This document shows, in pieces, positions 53,357 through 62,800 of a stretch of 64,000 nt of DNA; positions within the stretch are counted from its first letter, which is position 1; each line of letters starts with the position of its first letter. The translations under genes were made by a program, and so were the position numbers. The notes beneath the pieces are model-generated. The model was not told the origin of the DNA and ran no database searches. It saw nothing but the letters and a program-made list of their open reading frames with translations. Origin of the DNA: CAZHVS01 sp964536015 (GTDB lineage: Bacteria; Bacteroidota; Ignavibacteria; Ignavibacteriales; Ignavibacteriaceae); the NCBI GenBank assembly GCA_964536015.1, contig CAZHVS010000003.1, positions 186,001 through 250,000 on the forward strand. Reading direction: 5' to 3'.

Positions 53357-54610
53357 TTAAGCTGCTGTCTTTTTTCTGTTACTTTTAGTTGTTAAATAAA
53401 CCTGCGTTAAAAACTTTTCATCAAATACTTCGTTCGAAAGTTCCTGTATGTCATTTATTGTTATTGCATTTATCTTTTTTAAAATCTCTTCAACAGGAAT
53501 GAAACGATTATAATACATCATCGAATTTGCAATTCTTATCATCCTGTTTGTAGTACTTTCAAGACTTAAAAGCATACTACCTTTTAAATATTCTTTAACC
53601 CGATTTAGTTCCTTTGCCGATATTTTTTTTTGCTTCAGTTTTTTCATTTCATTATAAACAATGTCTACTACTTTTTTAACCTGATTTTCATTAGTAGAAA
53701 AATAAACACCAAAAGATGAAACATCAAAATAAGAATTCAAGAAGGAGTGTATCTGATATGTGATTCCTCTTTTTTCTCTTACTGCCTGAAACAACCTGGA
53801 ACTGCTTCCATCACCAAGCAAAGTAGAAAGAAGATTTAACAATAAACGTCTTTCATTATTATAACCGTACGAACTTCTTCCGATTATACAATGAACCTGT
53901 TGAAAGTCCTTTTCAAATTTGTGCAAAGTGCCGGATTCAAAATCAGGAATATTTCTCCTTACTTCATTTGCGGGAAAATTCTTCTTCAGATATTTTTTTG
54001 CAAGATTAACTAAATCTTTATGCCTAACATTACCTGAACAAACAATTAAAAGATTTGATGAATAATTGCTTTCAAAATAATTTTGAACATTATGCGAATT
54101 GAAACTATATATGGTCTTTTCTGTACCAATTACAGGAAGAGAAAGTGGATTTTTTTTAAATATTATCTCCTCAAATTTATCGAAGATTAATTCATCAGGG
54201 CTGTCATCAATATCATTAAGCTCATCAATAACAACTCCGATTTCCTTTTTTATATCTTTTTCCCTGAATACAGGATTTTGAATCATATCTGATATTACAT
54301 CAAAAGTTTTTGCAAGATTTTCAGATAAGCCTCTGCCGTAAAAACAAGTTTGTTCTTTAGATGTGAATGCATTCAAATATCCTCCTGTCGATTCAATTTC
54401 ATCTGAAATCATTTTAGCAGTTCTCTTTTTTGTCCCTTTAAAAACCATGTGTTCAATGAAATGAGAAATTCCATTGTTCTCATAGTCTTCATCGCGTGCA
54501 CCATTACTGAACCAAAATCCAAGAGAAAAAGAATTTACAAAAGGAAGATTTTCCGAAATTACCCGAACCCCACCCAGAAGTTCTGTTATATTAATATTAT
54601 CAGTTTTCAA
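53357..54610 (-). CDS. M16 family zinc metallopeptidase (processing-peptidase-like)
   Basis: 417 residues, similar to the beta subunit of mitochondrial processing peptidase and bacterial PqqL/YmxG-type proteases. The inverted zinc motif HFIEH gives H50, E53 and H54, with the distal Glu probably E130 in VVIDEL. The second M16 lobe (about 200-400) is present and includes GDGSSSRLFQAVREKRGITY. No signal peptide is seen, so it is probably cytoplasmic. The start is TTG 54610; no ATG is available. It heads the operon with nuoGHI and comM. Confidence 0.92.
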   Translation of the reverse strand: MKTDNINITELLGGVRVISENLPFVNSFSLGFWFSNGARDEDYENNGISHFIEHMVFKGTKKRTAKMISDEIESTGGYLNAFTSKEQTCFYGRGLSENLAKTFDVISDMIQNPVFREKDIKKEIGVVIDELNDIDDSPDELIFDKFEEIIFKKNPLSLPVIGTEKTIYSFNSHNVQNYFESNYSSNLLIVCSGNVRHKDLVNLAKKYLKKNFPANEVRRNIPDFESGTLHKFEKDFQQVHCIIGRSSYGYNNERRLLLNLLSTLLGDGSSSRLFQAVREKRGITYQIHSFLNSYFDVSSFGVYFSTNENQVKKVVDIVYNEMKKLKQKKISAKELNRVKEYLKGSMLLSLESTTNRMIRIANSMMYYNRFIPVEEILKKINAITINDIQELSNEVFDEKFLTQVYLTTKSNRKKTAA

Positions 54611-54637
54611 TCAGTTTTATCGCACTTATTTGAGGTG

Positions 54638-54668
54638 CAAATATAGATAATCCCTATAATGCAAACAA
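54638..54668 (-). promoter_or_regulatory. Promoter of the M16-nuoGHI-comM operon
   Basis: The minus strand reads TTG (54668-54666), 20 bases and TATATTTG (54645-54638) followed by CACC, matching the Bacteroidetes-type -33/-7 arrangement. The predicted start site gives a leader of about 20 bases before the TTG start of the peptidase. The 115-base gap otherwise contains only AT-rich sequence. Confidence 0.6.
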
Positions 54669-54725
54669 GATAGTAGTTTGATGATTAACTTCGATTTATT
54701 GATTGAAAACAAATAAAAAATTAAA

Positions 54726-55535
54726 TTAAAAATTTAAAATATCTTCCTTCTCGTACCTTGTCATTTGTATTTGCGCTGCAATTGTAAGAGCAATTTCCGA
54801 AGCAGAGTCACCTCCAAGATTTAATCCGATTGGAGTATGAAGATTAGAAAGATTTACATCAACAAGTTCTTTTATCAATTTGGATTTCATTCCCGCAGCT
54901 TTCGATTTTGACGCTATAATGCCAATGTATTTTAATCTTAATTTTCTTTGATAAAGTATTTTAGCAACATCATAATCATAAATATGCTGCTGTGTTAAAA
55001 TTACAATAAAACTATTTTCAGATGGATTAAAGTTTTTAGCATATTCTAAATAATCAGAAAAAATATTTTCTGCTGCATCAGGATTTTTTTCCTTTGAAGC
55101 AAGAGCTTCTCTGTTATCAATCAATACCGTATGAAAACCAAGTGGTTTTAAATAATAAAGCAATGCATTCCCTACGTGTCCGCCGCCAAAAACATAGACA
55201 ATTGGAAGTTCGCCAATACATTCGTAGTAAATCCATATTTTACCTTCACAACTCATTTGTACAACTGAGTCGTTTGTACTTTCTTCATTAGCTCTATCAG
55301 TAAGAATATATTCTGCAAGACCATTATTATTTTTTTGCAGTCTTTCAATTGCTTCTTCTTTCACCCGCATTTCAATAGCTCCTCCACCAACAGTACCGGT
55401 TGTCTTTAAATCTTTTTCAATAATCATTTTAAATCCAACTTTACCCGGAGTTGATCCAGCGGCTTTTACAACAGTAGCTATGACAAAAGATTTGTTACTT
55501 TTTTTAAGTTCAATAGTTTTTTCAAAAATATCCAT
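54726..55535 (-). CDS. XdhC/CoxI family molybdenum-hydroxylase maturation protein
   Basis: 269 residues. XdhC-type proteins bind molybdenum cofactor and insert its sulfurated form into xanthine-dehydrogenase-like enzymes. The N-terminal XdhC/CoxI domain (about 1-95) has AAGSTPGKVGFKM and GTVGGGAIE. MSCEG replaces the more usual MSCGG. The C-terminal Rossmann domain (about 105-250) has VYVFGGGHVGNALLYYLKPL and the ending HTPIGLNLGGDSASEIALTI. It lies five bases after the MocA-like gene. No molybdenum hydroxylase subunit lies in the window, so the client enzyme must be elsewhere. Confidence 0.9.
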   Translation of the reverse strand: MDIFEKTIELKKSNKSFVIATVVKAAGSTPGKVGFKMIIEKDLKTTGTVGGGAIEMRVKEEAIERLQKNNNGLAEYILTDRANEESTNDSVVQMSCEGKIWIYYECIGELPIVYVFGGGHVGNALLYYLKPLGFHTVLIDNREALASKEKNPDAAENIFSDYLEYAKNFNPSENSFIVILTQQHIYDYDVAKILYQRKLRLKYIGIIASKSKAAGMKSKLIKELVDVNLSNLHTPIGLNLGGDSASEIALTIAAQIQMTRYEKEDILNF

Positions 55536-55540
55536 ATTTA

Positions 55541-56131
55541 CTAATCCTTTTCTTTTAAAAGTAAATAATCATCTTTTGTATCAATGTCAAAAAGAATGTT
55601 TTCGTTTGTACAATTATAAAATTTTTTTTTAAAATTTAAACTGATTGCCTTTAGAGAAGAATGAGCATCTGACGAAAGTATTACATCATAGATTTTTTTG
55701 TTTAACAAAATCGGATGCCCTTTTAGATTTTTATACAATGGTTGAATCCAGTCAAATTCATTATCAATATGATTTATTAATTCAATATAAAAATTTTTTA
55801 ACAACCCCGGTTGATCGACAAAATGATACAAAACCCAATCATATTCTGAAACTTCTTTTATTCCCTTTTGCAATGAACTGAACATCCCAAGATTATAATT
55901 TTCATTGAAGACAAATTTTATTTTTTCATTCCCTGATTGAAATGCTTTAGCGAAAGCTGCTTCAATTTCTAAATTTTTATATCCTGTAACTACAATAACT
56001 TCCTCACAGCGATCAATAAGCTTTTCAGCAATATGAACAATAATTGGTTTGTCTTTATATTTTAACAGTGGTTTGAAAGCATTCATTCTGCCAGACAAAC
56101 CTGCCGCAAGTAATAAGCCGGCAACTTTCAT
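55541..56131 (-). CDS. MocA/MobA-like nucleotidyltransferase
   Basis: 196 residues. Related to MocA (CTP:molybdopterin cytidylyltransferase) and the E. coli protein YgfJ. The nucleotide-binding start LLLAAGLSGRMNAFKPLLKY is clear, and YHFVDQPGLL corresponds to the metal-binding D-x-P region. The hydrophobic KGHPILLNKKIYD segment belongs to the family. Its ATG overlaps the stop of the PLP-enzyme gene (ATGA). Together with xdhC it suggests synthesis of the cytosine-dinucleotide cofactor used by xanthine-dehydrogenase-type enzymes. Another NTP-transferase substrate is possible. Confidence 0.83.
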   Translation of the reverse strand: MKVAGLLLAAGLSGRMNAFKPLLKYKDKPIIVHIAEKLIDRCEEVIVVTGYKNLEIEAAFAKAFQSGNEKIKFVFNENYNLGMFSSLQKGIKEVSEYDWVLYHFVDQPGLLKNFYIELINHIDNEFDWIQPLYKNLKGHPILLNKKIYDVILSSDAHSSLKAISLNFKKKFYNCTNENILFDIDTKDDYLLLKEKD

Positions 56132-57336
56132 AACATCTTCATTTTACCAAGAATATATTCTATGTCAGGAATATAGCTTTCAGGAAAATCAATCATTTTG
56201 GTTGCAGATTCGATATCTTTTAATCCGTGACCCGTAAGCATACAAACAATTACGTCATTTTTTGAAATGGAGTTTTTAGCTTTTACAAAACCCGCAAACG
56301 AAGCTGATGAAGAAGGTTCGCAAAATATTCCTGAACTTGAAGATAAATATTTTTGTGCCTTTAAAATCTCTTCATCACTGACCAGTATAACATCTCCATT
56401 TACATCTTTCAAATCATTAACAGCACAATAACCATTTCTTGCTGCATCAACAGATATTGAATCCGCTATCGTACTGGCTTTGTAGTTCAGATCAAATTTA
56501 TTAAAATGAAAAGCATCATAAATAAATCTGCTACCTTCTGACTGCACGGCAATTATCTTAGGTATTTTTTCTATTAGTCCAATAAATTTTAAGTCGTTGA
56601 AACCTTTGATGATGCCGCTTAAACATACTCCATCACCAACAGGAACAAAAACATAATCAATATTTCTTTTTAGTTGTGCTGTTAATTCAAATGATGCAGT
56701 TTTCTTTCCTTCAATTGTCATTGGATTGTAAGCTGTATTACGATTTAACATCCCAGTATTTTTAGAAAATTTTAACGACAGGTCAAAAGCTTTATCGTAA
56801 TTACCGGTAATAGGTACAAGTGTTGCACCATATTGTAAACATTGAACGAGTTTAGCTTTAGGTGCAGTTGAAGGCATAAAGATAAATGTTTTTTGTCCAG
56901 CCGCCGCTGCAATGCCTGACATTGAAGAAGCTGCATTGCCTGTTGATGCTAACACGATTTCATTTAATTCATATTTCTTTGCAAATGCAGAAACAAGAAA
57001 TGAAGCCCTGTCTTTGTATGAACCTGTCGGATTTGTTCCATCAAATTTAAGGTACAAATTACTGAAGTCTAATTCTTTTTCAACATTAGAAGACTTTATT
57101 AAAGGTGTATTGCCGACAGGTAATTGAGGAAAGAATTCTTTTTCAACTGGGAGATAATCATAAATATCAAATTCATCAAAGTTCTTTTTTGAATTTTTGA
57201 ATTTTTCCGGTAGCTGTACTTTAAGAATTCCTCTTAATGGTTTGCCTTCTATGTCATCTTCTCTGCATTGCGGACAAAGCATTAACTCTTTAGTAATATT
57301 ATAATACGATTTACAGGATGAACAAAAATATTTCAA
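56128..57336 (-). CDS. Threonine-synthase-like PLP enzyme with N-terminal zinc ribbon
   Basis: 402 residues, fold-type II PLP enzyme. C5, C8, C21 and C24 form an N-terminal zinc ribbon, as in archaeal-type threonine synthases. PLP lysine K108 lies in NPTGSYKDRAS, STGNAASS (131-138) is the substrate loop and GDGVCLSG is the phosphate-binding stretch. The start is TTG 57336, set by GGAG six bases upstream; an overlapping ATG is out of frame. It is co-transcribed with ygeW and ygeY, where E. coli has the fold-type II enzyme ygeX (diaminopropionate ammonia-lyase). I suspect it fills that step rather than making threonine, but sequence alone cannot tell. Confidence 0.82.
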   Translation of the reverse strand: MKYFCSSCKSYYNITKELMLCPQCREDDIEGKPLRGILKVQLPEKFKNSKKNFDEFDIYDYLPVEKEFFPQLPVGNTPLIKSSNVEKELDFSNLYLKFDGTNPTGSYKDRASFLVSAFAKKYELNEIVLASTGNAASSMSGIAAAAGQKTFIFMPSTAPKAKLVQCLQYGATLVPITGNYDKAFDLSLKFSKNTGMLNRNTAYNPMTIEGKKTASFELTAQLKRNIDYVFVPVGDGVCLSGIIKGFNDLKFIGLIEKIPKIIAVQSEGSRFIYDAFHFNKFDLNYKASTIADSISVDAARNGYCAVNDLKDVNGDVILVSDEEILKAQKYLSSSSGIFCEPSSSASFAGFVKAKNSISKNDVIVCMLTGHGLKDIESATKMIDFPESYIPDIEYILGKMKML

Positions 57337-57416
57337 TCATATCTCCATTGTATTAATCACCATTCAGGTTTTTTTATTATTATCTATTTTAGATATCATT
57401 TTTACCTGATTAATAA

Positions 57417-58427
57417 TTACATGGTCAACGCCATTATTGCCTTCGCAGTATGTAAACGATTCTCTGCCTCATCAAATACAATTGAAATATTCGGGTCATC
57501 AAGAATTTCATCAGTAACTTCATTATTTCTATCTGCAGGAAGAGCGTGCATCAGTTTAACATTTTTATCTGCAAGTTTAATTCTTTTATCATCGCAAATC
57601 CACGATTTATACTTTGCAAGATTAGCTTTCATTTCTTTCTTACAAGCTTCTTCATTCTGCAAGTAATAATCAACATCATAGTAACCAAATCCACCCCAGT
57701 TTTTCGGAACAACAATTTGCGCTCCTTCAAATGCGTCGTCCATATTGTTAGTAAATTTAAGACTTCCACCACCAGCTTTTGCATTTTGCTCTGCTTTCTC
57801 AACAATATTTCTACTTAACGGAAATTCTTTTGGATGAGCCACTGTAACATCAATTCCATATCTTGGAAAAAGAAGAATTTGCGTCTGCGGAACTGACAAA
57901 GGTTTGCTGTGCGTATCTGCATAAGCCCATGAGACAGTAACCTTTAACCCCTTTGTATCTTTCCCGAAGTGTTCAAAAATTGTCATTAAATCTGCAAGCC
58001 CCTGGAAGGGATGATATACATCATCTTGCAATGACATAACTGGACGTTTTGAATATTGTGCCATTTCATCAAGATATTTTTTACCGATCCCGTAGAAACA
58101 ATTTCTGCAAGCAATTCCATGACCCATACGCGAAAGAATGATCGCAGTATCTTTTGCAACTTCGCCATGTGTTATTTGCATTTTATCAGGAGTTAAATCG
58201 TGGGCGTGTCCCCCAAGCTGTGTCATTCCTGCTTCCATTGAGTTACGAGTTCTTGTTGATTGTTCAAAGAACATCATAAATAAAGTTTTGTGAGGTAAAT
58301 AAAGAGTAGGTTCTTCTTTATAAAATTTTTCTTTTAATTCAAATGAAGTATTGAACACTATATCAAGTTCTTCTTTTGTCCAATCATCTTCAGTTAAAAA
58401 ATGTTTGCCTTTAAGTTTATTTGTCAT
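57417..58427 (-). CDS. ygeW: Knotted carbamoyltransferase, YgeW family
   Basis: 336 residues. The carbamoyl-phosphate loop FEQSTRTRNS (about 54-63) is intact. The family segments MTWAY-type VSWAYADTHSKPLSVPQT, VTVAHPKEFPL and AKAGGGSLKFTNNMDDAFEG match the YgeW group rather than ArgF. The C-terminal HALPADRNNEVTDEI replaces the HCLP of ornithine carbamoyltransferase. Shorter than E. coli YgeW (about 396). The true substrate of the family is not settled; a ureido compound cleaved phosphorolytically to carbamoyl phosphate is the leading idea. It lies 67 bases after ygeY and 80 before the PLP enzyme. Confidence 0.87.
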   Translation of the reverse strand: MTNKLKGKHFLTEDDWTKEELDIVFNTSFELKEKFYKEEPTLYLPHKTLFMMFFEQSTRTRNSMEAGMTQLGGHAHDLTPDKMQITHGEVAKDTAIILSRMGHGIACRNCFYGIGKKYLDEMAQYSKRPVMSLQDDVYHPFQGLADLMTIFEHFGKDTKGLKVTVSWAYADTHSKPLSVPQTQILLFPRYGIDVTVAHPKEFPLSRNIVEKAEQNAKAGGGSLKFTNNMDDAFEGAQIVVPKNWGGFGYYDVDYYLQNEEACKKEMKANLAKYKSWICDDKRIKLADKNVKLMHALPADRNNEVTDEILDDPNISIVFDEAENRLHTAKAIMALTM

Positions 58428-58494
58428 TTTAATTTTCCTTATGATTAATATTCATCTTCAAACTTTTTATTCCTGTTTATCTTTCCTTTATACT

Positions 58495-59688
58495 TTAATA
58501 ATTGCAATAGTCTATTACATACATCGCATAAAATGCACTTGCTTTGACAAGGTGTTCAATAGGTGTTTTCTCATCAGGAGCATGAGCCATAACTTCATTT
58601 CCCGGTCCAAATCCAATTACAGGTATTCCATAAATTCCATTTATTACAACTCCATTGGTTGAGAAAGTCCATTTATCTACTTCAGGTTTCCTTCCAAAAA
58701 GTTTTTCATAAACTTTAATTCCTTTGGTTATTACAGGATGACTCTCTTCTATTTTCCAAGTAGGATAATATTTTTTCATTCCGTACTCAAGTCCAGTAAA
58801 TGCTTTCTCTTTATAATCGAGTACTTCAACTTTACCATTATCTTTCTTAACAATTTCTTCAATCTGATTTACTGCAAGTTGTATATCTTCTCCCCAAGTT
58901 AATCTTCTATCAAGATGAAGCCTTGCATAATCAGCAACTGCACAAAGAGAAGGACTTCCTGATTTAAATTCTGAAACAGTTACTGAACCCTTTCCTAAAA
59001 AATCATCAACAAGTAATTTATCATTTAATTTTTCAATTTCCAGTGCAGCGCGGGAAGCCATATAAATAGCATTCTTTCCTCTTTCCGGTGCGGAACCATG
59101 ACAGGAAATTCCATTGAAAGAAACGACTATTTCCATTCTTCCTCTTTGTCCACGATAGATATTCATATTTGTCGGTTCGGTGACAATAACAACATCAGGT
59201 TTAATTTTATCTTCTTCAATAATGTATTTCCAGCAAAGTCCGTCGCAGTCTTCTTCCATTACTGTTCCTGTTACAAACACAGTGACGTCGGCAGGTAAAC
59301 CAATTTCTTTCAAAATTTTTACAGCGGTAATTGCTGAAGCTATTCCGCCTTTTTGATCTGCACTGCCTCTGCCAAGCACAAAACCATCTTTTATTTCACC
59401 ACAAAGAGGATCGAAAGTCCAGTTGTTAATATTTCCAAAATCAACAGTATCTATGTGTCCATCAATAACAATTATCTTTTTGCCCGTTCCTAAGCGTCCT
59501 ATAACATTTCCAAGACCATCAATATTAACTTCATCAAATCCAGCTTCTAACATCTGGTTTTTTATTAATTCAATAACTTCTTTTTCCTGAGTGCTTAAAG
59601 ATTTTTTCTTTACCATTTCTGAAAGATTTTTTGCTGTCAGGTTTTCGTACTGCGTTGCTTTTTCGAAGATTAGTTTTTCAATACTCAT
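58495..59688 (-). CDS. ygeY: YgeY family M20 peptidase-like hydrolase
   Basis: 397 residues, M20 metallohydrolase fold, close to E. coli YgeY. Metal-site segments are VIDGHIDTVD (His, Asp), GRGSADQKGG (bridging Asp), MEEDCDG (catalytic and metal Glu pair), VTEPTN, and the C-terminal His in VMAHAPDEKT. A lid domain (about 185-300) contains GISCHGSAPERGKNAI. In E. coli and gut anaerobes this gene travels with ygeW and ygfK. The start ATG 59688 has AAGGA upstream. It is the first gene of the leftward operon, facing ygfK across 135 bases. Confidence 0.9.
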   Translation of the reverse strand: MSIEKLIFEKATQYENLTAKNLSEMVKKKSLSTQEKEVIELIKNQMLEAGFDEVNIDGLGNVIGRLGTGKKIIVIDGHIDTVDFGNINNWTFDPLCGEIKDGFVLGRGSADQKGGIASAITAVKILKEIGLPADVTVFVTGTVMEEDCDGLCWKYIIEEDKIKPDVVIVTEPTNMNIYRGQRGRMEIVVSFNGISCHGSAPERGKNAIYMASRAALEIEKLNDKLLVDDFLGKGSVTVSEFKSGSPSLCAVADYARLHLDRRLTWGEDIQLAVNQIEEIVKKDNGKVEVLDYKEKAFTGLEYGMKKYYPTWKIEESHPVITKGIKVYEKLFGRKPEVDKWTFSTNGVVINGIYGIPVIGFGPGNEVMAHAPDEKTPIEHLVKASAFYAMYVIDYCNY

Positions 59689-59713
59689 AATTTTTCCTTT
59701 TTAATTTCTGCTG

Positions 59714-59721
59714 CAAAATTA
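59714..59721 (-). promoter_or_regulatory. Candidate -7 element for the ygeY-ygeW-xdhC operon
   Basis: The minus strand reads TAATTTTG followed by CAGCAG, matching TAnnTTTG, 25 bases before the ygeY ATG. No TTG at -33 has ideal spacing. Together with the element at 59783 it makes the 135-base gap a divergent promoter region. Confidence 0.4.
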
Positions 59722-59782
59722 CAGATAAATAGTTTAAAGTGTAATTCAAAACAAAAAGATAAACCATAGTTAAGAAATATTT

Positions 59783-59790
59783 ATTTTTGC
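59783..59790 (+). promoter_or_regulatory. Candidate -7 element for ygfK
   Basis: The plus strand reads TATTTTTG followed by CACG, matching TAnnTTTG, 33 bases before the ygfK ATG. The -33 region is AT-rich without a clear TTTG, so the promoter may be weak or need an activator. Confidence 0.4.
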
Positions 59791-59823
59791 ACGTTAATAA
59801 AAAAAGAATTTGAAAGAATACAT

Positions 59824-62800
59824 ATGTCAGATATAATGCACCCAATTGAATTAGAAAATATTCTTAACTGGATTTTTAATGAATATAAAAATCATAAAAC
59901 CATTTTTGGAATTCCAGAAAGCAGTTTTTTCAGGAAAAATGAAAATTCAAGTCATAATATTTTTAATGAAAAAATTGAAACACCGATTGGACCTGCTGCT
60001 GGACCTCATACTCAATTAACACAGAATATTATTTCTGCATATTTAAGCGGAGGAAGATTTTTTGAACTTAAAACAGTTCAGATTCTTGATGAATTAAAAA
60101 TTGATAAACCCTGTATAGACGCCCGTGATGAAGGTTATAATGTGGAATGGTCGCAGGAATTAAAACTTGAACAATCTTACAGAGAATATGTAAAAGCGTG
60201 GCTGTTGATTCACTTATTAAAAAATATTTTTAACCTGTCAGATTCAACAAATAGAAATTTTGTTTTTAATATGAGTGTGGGTTACAATCTTGAAGGAATT
60301 AAAACTGAAAGAATGGATAATTTTATTGAGAGCATTAAGGACAGTTCAAAAAATATTTTCTTTACTGAATGTATCTATACCATAAAGAATTTTATTAAAA
60401 ACAATTCTTCATTCATTACAGGCAAAAATCTTGATATAGAATCAATCTCATCAAAGATTTCAAATTCTGTGACTCTTTCTACTATGCACGGCTGTCCACC
60501 TGATGAGATTGAGGCAATTGCAAAATATCTTATCAAAGAAAAAGGATTACATACTTTTATCAAAATGAATCCTACTTTACTTGGATTTAATTTCGTAAAA
60601 GATAACCTTCATAAACTTGGATATAAATATATTGAACTTGATCCTGCATCATTCGACCACGATATGCAATATAATGATGCAATACCTATGTTGAAAAGAA
60701 TGAAAACTTTTGCCAATGAACATCAACTTGAATTCGGAGTAAAGTTATCGAACACACTTGGAGTAAAAAATAATGCGAATGTTTTAGCAGGTTCAGATAT
60801 GTATATGTCGGGAAGAGCTTTATTTCCATTGACAATCTCACTCGCTGATAAATTAGCAAATGAGTTTGAAGGTGATTTGAAAATCTCATACTCAGGAGGA
60901 GCTTCTGTTCATAATGTTGAGCAGCTGTTCGATTGCGGAATTTATCCAATCACTTTTGCTACTGACTTACTTAAACCAGGTGGTTATAGAAGATTGAAAC
61001 AAATGGCCGAATTAATAGAAAAGAAATCTTGTACAATGTCTCAAACATCATTATTGGATATTAAAAAATTAGATGAATTAATCACTTATTCTTTAACAGA
61101 CAAACTCTACAAAAAAGAAAAAAGAGAAATACACTCAATAAAAAATTCTGAAAAACTCAAGCCATTCGATTGTTTTATTTCTCCTTGCAGTGCGGCGTGC
61201 CCTATTCATCAGGATGTGTCTGAATATATTTATCTTGTTGAGCAAGAGAAATATGCGGAAGCGTTAGAAGTTATTTATTCTAAAAATCCATTACCAAATA
61301 TTACAGGTTATATCTGCGATCACCAGTGTCAGTATCATTGTACACGCTGGGACTACGACGAACCAGTACAAATAAGAGAAATGAAAAAAATTGCTGCTAA
61401 AGAAGGAAGGACAGAATATTTTAAAAAATGGATTAAACCATCTTTATTGAATAAAATAAAGGTCGCTGTAATAGGAGCCGGACCATCGGGCCTTTCGGCA
61501 AGTTACTTTTTAGCAAAAGCAGGTTTTGATGTTACTGTTTTTGAGAAAGAAAAAAATGCTGGCGGTGTTGTTCAAAATGTTATTCCCAGTTTTAGACTAC
61601 CTCAATCTGCAATTGATAAAGATATTGAATTTATAAAAATGCATAATGTTAAATTCAATTTTGGAATGAATGAGAAATTATTAATTGAGGACTTAAAGAA
61701 AAACGGGTTTGAGTATATATTTATAGGTATAGGAGCAGGTAAATCAAATCATATTGATTTACGAAGTAATAATGAGAATCTGCTTGATGCAATCGAGTTT
61801 CTGCGAAAATATCGTAATGATGAGAAAATAGTTTTGGGGAAAAATGTTGCTGTAATTGGCGGCGGTAATTCAGCAATGGATGCAGCCAGAGCTGCAAAAC
61901 GAATTCAAGGAGTTGAAAATGTATTCATCATTTACAGAAGAACAAAAGAATTTATGCCTGCTGATAAAGAAGAATTGAATGCTGCATTAAAAGATGGAGT
62001 AATATTTAAAGAACTTGTTCTTCCTGTAGAATTTTCTAATGATAATCTGAAGTGCCAGAAAATGATTTTGGGCGAATTTGGAAATGATGGAAGAAGGAAA
62101 GTTCTTCCTTTGGTTAATGAATTCGAAAAATTCGAAATTAATTCTGTCATCTCAGCTATTGGTGAACAAGTTGATGTTGAATTTCTTCAAGATAATAATT
62201 TTGCTTTGAATGATAAGGGACAAATTATTGTTGATAATAAAACCAATGAAACATCAATTCATAATGTATTTATTGGCGGCGATGCTTTGAGAGGTCCTTC
62301 AACGGTTGTAGAATCAATTGCGGATGGAAAAAAAGCCGCTGAAGCAATAATACGACGCTCACATATACATAACGATTTACAAATTAATGACATCTTCAAT
62401 TTTATCGATAACCAAAAAAGAATCAGTGAAATCGAGACCAAAAAAGCTTTATTGAAAAACACAGATGCAAATCATATAATTGAAGCAAGCAGATGTCTTG
62501 GCTGTAATTTACTTTGCAGCAAATGTGTTGATGTTTGTCCAAACAGAGCAAATGTTGCAGTTGCAGCCAAAACATTTAAGAACGCATTTCAAATTATTCA
62601 CATAGATTCGATATGCAATGAATGCGGCAACTGCGCTACTTTCTGTCCTTATGATGGCTTACCTTATAAAGACAAGCCTACGTTGTTTAGAAATTTGGAT
62701 GCTATGATTGATAGCGCTAACGATGGTTTTTGTTTTATAGATAAAGATAAAATTAAAATAAGAGTTAAAGAAACTCTATTAGATATAAATATCAACGATG

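Noticed and set aside
57417..58427. Assignment of the carbamoyltransferase as ornithine carbamoyltransferase (argF).
   Set aside because: KPLSVPQ, the NAKAGGGS segment and the HALPADRNNEV site match the YgeW group, and no arginine gene is nearby.
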